Shown piece by piece: positions 6,272 to 9,767 of a DNA stretch of 9,767 nucleotides. The DNA is taken from contig JBEKDK010000132.1 in the NCBI GenBank assembly GCA_050014395.1, positions 1 through 9,767 on the forward strand, in the 5' to 3' direction. Positions within the stretch are counted from its first letter, which is position 1. Each line of letters begins with the position of its first letter. Made by a program: the position numbers and the translations under genes. This stretch comes from DASPOJ01 sp050014395. Lineage in GTDB: Bacteria > Acidobacteriota > Terriglobia > Acidiferrales > UBA7541. The notes under the pieces are model-generated. The model had not been told where the DNA came from, did no database searches, and saw only the letters and a list, made by a program, of their open reading frames with translations.

Positions 6272-7444
6272 ATGACGAATGCTTCAGCTTTGCGATCTCG
6301 TTTCGGTTTTCTGCGCGTCGCCGCGGCGCTTATCGCGCTGACCGTCGCGTTCTGCGTCGCGCCGCAAGCGTGGTCTGCGCCGCAGGCGACCAGTGCGCCG
6401 CCCGCCGCCGCGTCTCCCGCTGCGAAGCCCGCCGCAGCCACCGCCTCCGCGCCCGCCGCGTCGACAGCGAAGGGCGCGCTACAAATTTATTTTGTCGACG
6501 TCGAAGGCGGCCAATCCACGCTTTTCGTCACGCCCGCCGGCCAATCGCTGCTGATCGATACCGGCTGGCCCGATAACGCCGGCCGTGATGCCGATCGCAT
6601 CGTCGCCGCGGCCATGCTCGCCGGCATCTCGAAGATCGATTTCGTCCTGCTCACGCACTATCACACCGATCACGCCGGCGGCGTCCCGCAACTCGCCGCG
6701 CGCATTCCCATCGGCACGTTCATCGACCACGGCCCGAATCGCGAGACCACCGAAGCCGCCACCGAGCAGGGCTATCTCGCGTATCAAGCGTTGCTGCACA
6801 TGGGAAACTTCAAGCACATCCTCGCCACGCCCGGCTTGATCCTCCCGCTCACCGGCATCAAAGCTGAAATCGTCACCGCCGATGGCGCCGAAATCGTCGC
6901 GCCTCTCGCGGGAGCCCCCGGCGCCGGCGCGCCAAACGCTTCGTGCGCGACCACCGAGATTCGCCCCACCGACCAAACTGAAAATTTGCGCTCCGTCGGC
7001 ACGGTCCTAACTTTCGGCAAGCTGCGCATCCTGGATCTCGGCGACCTCACGTGGGATAAAGAGCGCCCGCTCGTCTGCCCCACAAACAAGCTCGGCACAT
7101 TCGATCTTCTGGTCGTCTCCCATCACGGTTGGTATCAAAGCAGCAGCCCCGCGCTGCTTGACGCCGTCGCCCCGCTCGTCGCCATCATGGATAACGGCGC
7201 CACCAAGGGCGGCTCTCCGCCCGCGTGGGACACGATCGAAAAATCTCCGCGCCTAAAAGATTTGTGGCAGCTCCACTATTCAGAGGAAGGCGCCGCGCAG
7301 CACAACGTCGCCGAGCAATTCATCGCCAATCTCCACGGCCCTGACACCGGCTTCTACATCAAGGTGTCCGCGTGGCCCGACGGCAGCATGGACGTTTACA
7401 ACGCGCGCACGAAAGACACGAAGCACTACGCAGCAGGGAAGTGA
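6272..7444 (+). CDS. Exported metallo-beta-lactamase-fold hydrolase (ComEC-type MBL domain)
   Basis: A 390-residue protein. Residues 1-36 are a signal peptide (basic start, hydrophobic core about 15-30, probable cleavage after AWSA), followed by an Ala/Pro-rich linker to about residue 68. The MBL domain starts at LQIYFVDVEGGQSTLF and LLIDTGW. It has the metal-binding HYHTDH at 129-134 (His129, His131, Asp133, His134), a second-metal Asp in DLGDLTW, and a late SHHGWYQSSSP. This arrangement is that of the stand-alone relatives of the ComEC nuclease-like domain, but there are no membrane segments for DNA uptake, so a competence role is unlikely. The substrate is unknown; a periplasmic lactone or phosphodiester is only a guess. 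It follows the SDR gene by 51 bases on the same strand, has similar high GC, and is probably in the same transcript. The protein appears full length, with all first-site metal ligands kept. Confidence 0.85.
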   Translation: MTNASALRSRFGFLRVAAALIALTVAFCVAPQAWSAPQATSAPPAAASPAAKPAAATASAPAASTAKGALQIYFVDVEGGQSTLFVTPAGQSLLIDTGWPDNAGRDADRIVAAAMLAGISKIDFVLLTHYHTDHAGGVPQLAARIPIGTFIDHGPNRETTEAATEQGYLAYQALLHMGNFKHILATPGLILPLTGIKAEIVTADGAEIVAPLAGAPGAGAPNASCATTEIRPTDQTENLRSVGTVLTFGKLRILDLGDLTWDKERPLVCPTNKLGTFDLLVVSHHGWYQSSSPALLDAVAPLVAIMDNGATKGGSPPAWDTIEKSPRLKDLWQLHYSEEGAAQHNVAEQFIANLHGPDTGFYIKVSAWPDGSMDVYNARTKDTKHYAAGK

Positions 7445-7481
7445 CGCGGCGACAGCTTTCGGTAGTCGCGGTATAGGAGTG

Positions 7482-8063
7482 ATGCGAAAAACGAAACGAA
7501 CTCGCCGCGCGCTGGCTGCCGTGCTTTCCGTATTATTGCTGGCCGCGGCGTATGTTGGGTTTCTGTACCAGCTTCAGATCGAAGCAAGATTCTGGCATTG
7601 GCGGCACGGAAACGTCTGCCGCTTGGGCGACTTCGATATACCCGTGCCAAAGGGCTGGCTACCGAAATACACGTCACCTACGGATCTGGACTTGATCGAC
7701 ACACAGCTGAGACCGGGACTTAACCCCGCGCTGCACAGCGCCATCGTATCATTTTCCCTCACGCGCTTTGCTCCGCGCGACTTAACATTCTATCGGTCAA
7801 GCATGGAGGATCGATTCACAATCGATGGCGTAAGTCGTATCGTTGAGCGCACTTTTCAATTTGAGGACAAGACCGCCGTATGTGTCGGCGGCACCGTTTT
7901 GCAAGATGAGATCAAATTTCCTGCGGCGGGCTTTATTGGTTTGGACTGTATGACGACAGCCAACATACATCTGATGTTCGTTGGGCAAGAATCCAATCTG
8001 GACGAGTTCTACAGAATCGCTTCGCAAATACGAACCCATGGGACGGCCACGGTATCCCACTGA
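7482..8063 (+). CDS. Membrane-anchored protein of unknown function
   Basis: A 193-residue protein that I do not recognise. The N-terminus is strongly basic (RKTKRTRR) and is followed by one hydrophobic segment at about residues 10-29, then LQIEARFWHWRHGN. It is either an uncleaved anchor or a signal peptide without an obvious cleavage motif, leaving about 160 residues outside the cytoplasm. The soluble part has CRLGDFDIPVPKGWLP, a MEDRFTIDGVSRIVERTFQFEDK stretch and three cysteines (in NVCRLG, AVCVGG and GLDCMT) that could pair in the periplasm. ATG 7482 was chosen; GTG 7479 sits directly before it, and GGAG at 7476-7479 is closer than ideal. It begins 37 bases after the MBL gene, so co-transcription is possible, but its GC and codon use look lower than that gene. 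It converges with the MFS gene. Confidence 0.65.
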   Translation: MRKTKRTRRALAAVLSVLLLAAAYVGFLYQLQIEARFWHWRHGNVCRLGDFDIPVPKGWLPKYTSPTDLDLIDTQLRPGLNPALHSAIVSFSLTRFAPRDLTFYRSSMEDRFTIDGVSRIVERTFQFEDKTAVCVGGTVLQDEIKFPAAGFIGLDCMTTANIHLMFVGQESNLDEFYRIASQIRTHGTATVSH

Positions 8064-8070
8064 TAGGAGT

Positions 8071-8091
8071 TCGCCGAAGGGTATTTGGCGA
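8071..8091. terminator. Hairpin between convergent genes, candidate bidirectional terminator
   Basis: TCGCCGAA (8071-8078) pairs with TTTGGCGA (8084-8091) around the loop GGGTA: eight pairs including one G-T wobble. It fills the 35-base gap between the stop of the unknown membrane protein and the stop of the MFS gene. No T tract follows on either strand, so it may act as a transcript-end stabiliser or a weak terminator. Confidence 0.45.
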
Positions 8092-8098
8092 CAGCCGC

Positions 8099-9382
8099 TC
8101 ATCGAATGAGCAGGAATATGTAGGCGCCTATGCCGATGAAAAGAATCGCCCCCGCGGCAAAGAACGCTCCATCGAACGACTTCGTGAAATTCACGACGTA
8201 TCCGGTGATCACCGGCGAACAAATCGCCGCGATCTGATTGCACGTGTTTAAGATCCCGCCCAGTGTGCCGACGCTTTCGCGCGGCGCGATCAGCGATGGG
8301 ATCGACCATCCCACACTGGACGCCGCCGAGAGACCCGCCAGCGCGATCGTAATCCAAATCATCGCGGCGCGCGGCGATTGCACTCCCGCTGTTCCGATCA
8401 GCGCAAGTCCAAGGCTCGTTCCGCCGATTAGCACCCACTGCCGCACGCGGGTCGCGCTTCGTCCCCGGCTAATCAGAAAATCCACCAGCCATCCGCCAAT
8501 CGCCAATTCCACCACGAAGGCGATCAGCCACGGCCCCGCGGCGTACAGCGTCGAAGTCTGTAAGTTCACGTGATGCGCCATCATGAAATAAAACGGCAGC
8601 CAGTAAAGCAGCAGGTAAAAACAATAGTTGTATGCGGCGTAGCCCAGGCACAGGCCCCACACCTTGCGCCGGCCAAGCAGATACAGCAGCGGCGCGCCTT
8701 GTTCGGACTTTTTCGTGTCTTCGGGCTGCGCTCCGCCGCGCGCGATGAATTCGCGCTCCGGCTGCGAAAGCTTTTTGTCTTCGCTCGGGTTGCGATAGAA
8801 GGCGTAAAAGAACGCGAAGTATAGCAAGCTCGCGATTCCCGTCGCCGCAAAACTCCAGCGCCATCCAAAGTGGATCAACAGTGCGCCGAGCACCGGAATT
8901 CCGAGTCCCGCCGCCAATCGCGGCGCTGCATCGAAAAACGCCGTGCCCAGGCTGCGCTCGGCGTCGGGAAACCAGTAGCCGATCGCCTTCGAGCTTGCAG
9001 GATACGTCGGGGCTTCGCCGATGCCGAGCAGAAGTCGCGCACCCAGAAAGCTGCCGACGCCGGTAGCCGCCGCTGCGGCAAATGTCGCAACACTCCAAAT
9101 GAAAGTGCTGATTCGCCCGATCAGCTTCACGCCGAAGCGATCGAGCAAAACGCCGCACGGCAATTGCAAAACCATATACGTCCAGCTATACGCGCCGAGC
9201 AGCCATCCAAACATCGCGGGAGGAATTCCGAAATCGTGGTGCAGCGCGGGCTGTGCAACCGAAAGATTGACGCGATCAAAATAATTTACAAGGATGCCGA
9301 ATCCCAGCAGTAACGCAACTCCCCAGCGTCTCCGCGGCACATTCGTCGAGATATTGTCGGCAAGATCCTGCGATGAAGCCAT
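8099..9382 (-). CDS. MFS transporter, anion:cation symporter (ACS) type, probable sugar-acid importer
   Basis: A 427-residue inner-membrane transporter with twelve predicted membrane segments. The N-terminal half has NYFDRVNLSVAQPAL in helix 1, where the Asp-Arg pair is typical of the ACS family (ExuT hexuronate, GudP glucarate, DgoT galactonate). The helix 2-3 loop carries GVLLDRFGVKLIGR, the MFS motif A equivalent. Helix 4-5 has GARLLLGIGEAPTYPASSKAIGYWFP, also family-typical. The central cytoplasmic loop is about residues 196-232 (NPSEDKKLSQPEREF). The protein ends directly after helix 12 (FLLIR). ACS members co-import organic anions with protons. A hexuronate, hexonate or keto-gluconate substrate is inferred from the family and from the dehydrogenases in the window, although this gene is on the opposite strand and so is transcribed separately. 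The ATG lacks a clear ribosome site; the basic RRRW before helix 1 supports the start region. Confidence 0.87.
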   Translation of the reverse strand: MASSQDLADNISTNVPRRRWGVALLLGFGILVNYFDRVNLSVAQPALHHDFGIPPAMFGWLLGAYSWTYMVLQLPCGVLLDRFGVKLIGRISTFIWSVATFAAAAATGVGSFLGARLLLGIGEAPTYPASSKAIGYWFPDAERSLGTAFFDAAPRLAAGLGIPVLGALLIHFGWRWSFAATGIASLLYFAFFYAFYRNPSEDKKLSQPEREFIARGGAQPEDTKKSEQGAPLLYLLGRRKVWGLCLGYAAYNYCFYLLLYWLPFYFMMAHHVNLQTSTLYAAGPWLIAFVVELAIGGWLVDFLISRGRSATRVRQWVLIGGTSLGLALIGTAGVQSPRAAMIWITIALAGLSAASSVGWSIPSLIAPRESVGTLGGILNTCNQIAAICSPVITGYVVNFTKSFDGAFFAAGAILFIGIGAYIFLLIR

Positions 9383-9530
9383 GGGACGTCGGGGTCCGCT
9401 TCCCGCAGTTTTGGCGGCGACACGTGCGGCCGGGCGCCCGGGAGCAGCGGGAGTATCGCACAGTCCGGCGCCGCGATGCGCGCAAGATTCGCGCGCGGTC
9501 TTCAGGTTTATTCGTGAGCGTGTTTTGGAA
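9383..9530 (-). promoter_or_regulatory. Upstream region of the MFS gene with a 12-base palindrome
   Basis: The region should contain the MFS promoter. A perfect GC-only palindrome, CCGGGCGCCCGG, lies at 9430-9441, about 48 bases before the start codon. On the minus strand a weak extended -10 candidate, TGC followed by GATACT (complement of 9452-9457), is present without a good -35 box. The palindrome overlaps the expected leader and could be a repressor site or a chance GC-rich sequence. No open frame here looks coding. Confidence 0.3.
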
Positions 9531-9596
9531 GGGCACGGCTTTAGCCGTGCCGCAAACGCGTGTGTGCTAGTGCGGCTTCAGCCGCTGAGGGCATGA
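9525..9596. repeat. REP-like double-hairpin element
   Basis: Two adjacent imperfectly related hairpins: GGCACGGCT (9532-9540) pairs perfectly with AGCCGTGCC (9543-9551) around TT, and GCGGCT (9572-9577) pairs with AGCCGC (9580-9585) around TC. Both share the core CGGCTTYAGCCG and are followed by TGAGGG. Paired palindromes of this form, in intergenic DNA between genes, resemble REP/BIME elements mobilised by RAYT transposases. From memory, closely similar sequences are numerous in acidobacterial genomes. Only one copy is visible here, so the repeat status itself cannot be shown from the window. Confidence 0.6.
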
Positions 9597-9633
9597 CTTG
9601 TCGCAGCGAAGTCCACGCCCGGCAACGCCCAGC

Positions 9634-9767
9634 CTAATTTCCGCGCGAAATCCGTGCGCGTTCCGCGGCCACGCCGGTCGGCGTCGGCGTAGTCGCCACA
9701 TCATCCGAACTGCTTGCAGACGTCGCAGGCGTCGCATCCGCATCCGCATCCGAATACGATGCCGGTG
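9634..9767 (-). CDS. Possible C-terminal end of a gene running in from the right edge
   Basis: On the minus strand one frame is open from the window edge to a TAG at 9634-9636, giving 43 residues: SYSDADADATPATSASSSD, then DVATTPTPTGVAAERARISRGN. It is low-complexity Ala/Asp/Ser/Thr-rich, as in disordered protein tails. A second minus-strand frame over 9767-9702 gives GIVFGCGCGCDACDVCKQFG before a TGA and has codons richer in G/C at the third position. I cannot tell which, if either, is translated. The GCATCC repeats at 9737-9751 produce the repetitive residues in both frames. Confidence 0.25.
   Translation of the reverse strand, partial: PASYSDADADATPATSASSSDDVATTPTPTGVAAERARISRGN

Noticed and set aside
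6272..7444. MBL protein as part of a DNA-uptake (ComEC) system
   Set aside because: It has a signal peptide but no ComEC membrane helices, and no other competence gene is nearby.
9737..9751. GCATCC tandem copies as a microsatellite or CRISPR-like repeat
   Set aside because: Only about two and a half six-base units, with no spacers; too short to call a repeat array.

Overview
This 9.8 kb window is chromosomal DNA from a GC-rich, probably Gram-negative bacterium, most likely of the phylum Acidobacteriota. That placement is an inference. It rests on a secreted TonB-C-domain protein of a style common there (a 'VLTPTGGADFSPYL' lead into the domain), on a hairpin-pair repeat of a kind scattered through those genomes, and on the mix of sugar-acid dehydrogenases with an exported metallo-beta-lactamase-fold protein. 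No rRNA, tRNA, CRISPR array, transposase or phage gene was seen.

Layout. (1) Positions 1-1535 (+): the C-terminal part of a YiaK-type 2,3-diketo-L-gulonate reductase, then an L-idonate 5-dehydrogenase (idnD). (2) Positions 1573-4225: four small genes in mixed orientation and of visibly lower GC. They are a secreted TonB-C-domain protein (-), a small secreted protein of unknown function (+), a single-pass membrane protein of unknown function (-) and an isoprenylcysteine-methyltransferase-like membrane protein (+). (3) Positions 4362-7444 (+): a zinc-dependent sugar-alcohol-type dehydrogenase overlapping by four bases an SDR of the gluconate 5-dehydrogenase type, then an exported MBL-fold hydrolase. 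(4) Positions 7482-8063 (+): a membrane-anchored protein of unknown function, again lower in GC. (5) Positions 8099-9382 (-): an MFS transporter of the anion:cation symporter (hexuronate/glucarate) type, convergent with the preceding gene. (6) Positions 9383-9767: MFS upstream region, a REP-like double hairpin and possibly the end of one further minus-strand gene.

How the genes may work together. YiaK-like reductase, IdnD, a second medium-chain dehydrogenase, an IdnO/gluconate-5-dehydrogenase-like SDR and an ACS-family organic-anion importer form a plausible set for uptake and interconversion of sugar acids of the L-idonate / 5-keto-gluconate / L-gulonate group. No kinase, dehydratase or aldolase is in view, so the pathway is incomplete here. 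The low-GC genes at 1573-4225 look unrelated and separate the two dehydrogenase blocks.

The most notable points are an SDR whose catalytic YxxxK lysine is arginine, the exported MBL-fold enzyme placed directly behind the dehydrogenase pair, and the compositional island splitting the sugar-acid genes. I did not find clear evidence of a wholly new multi-gene system.
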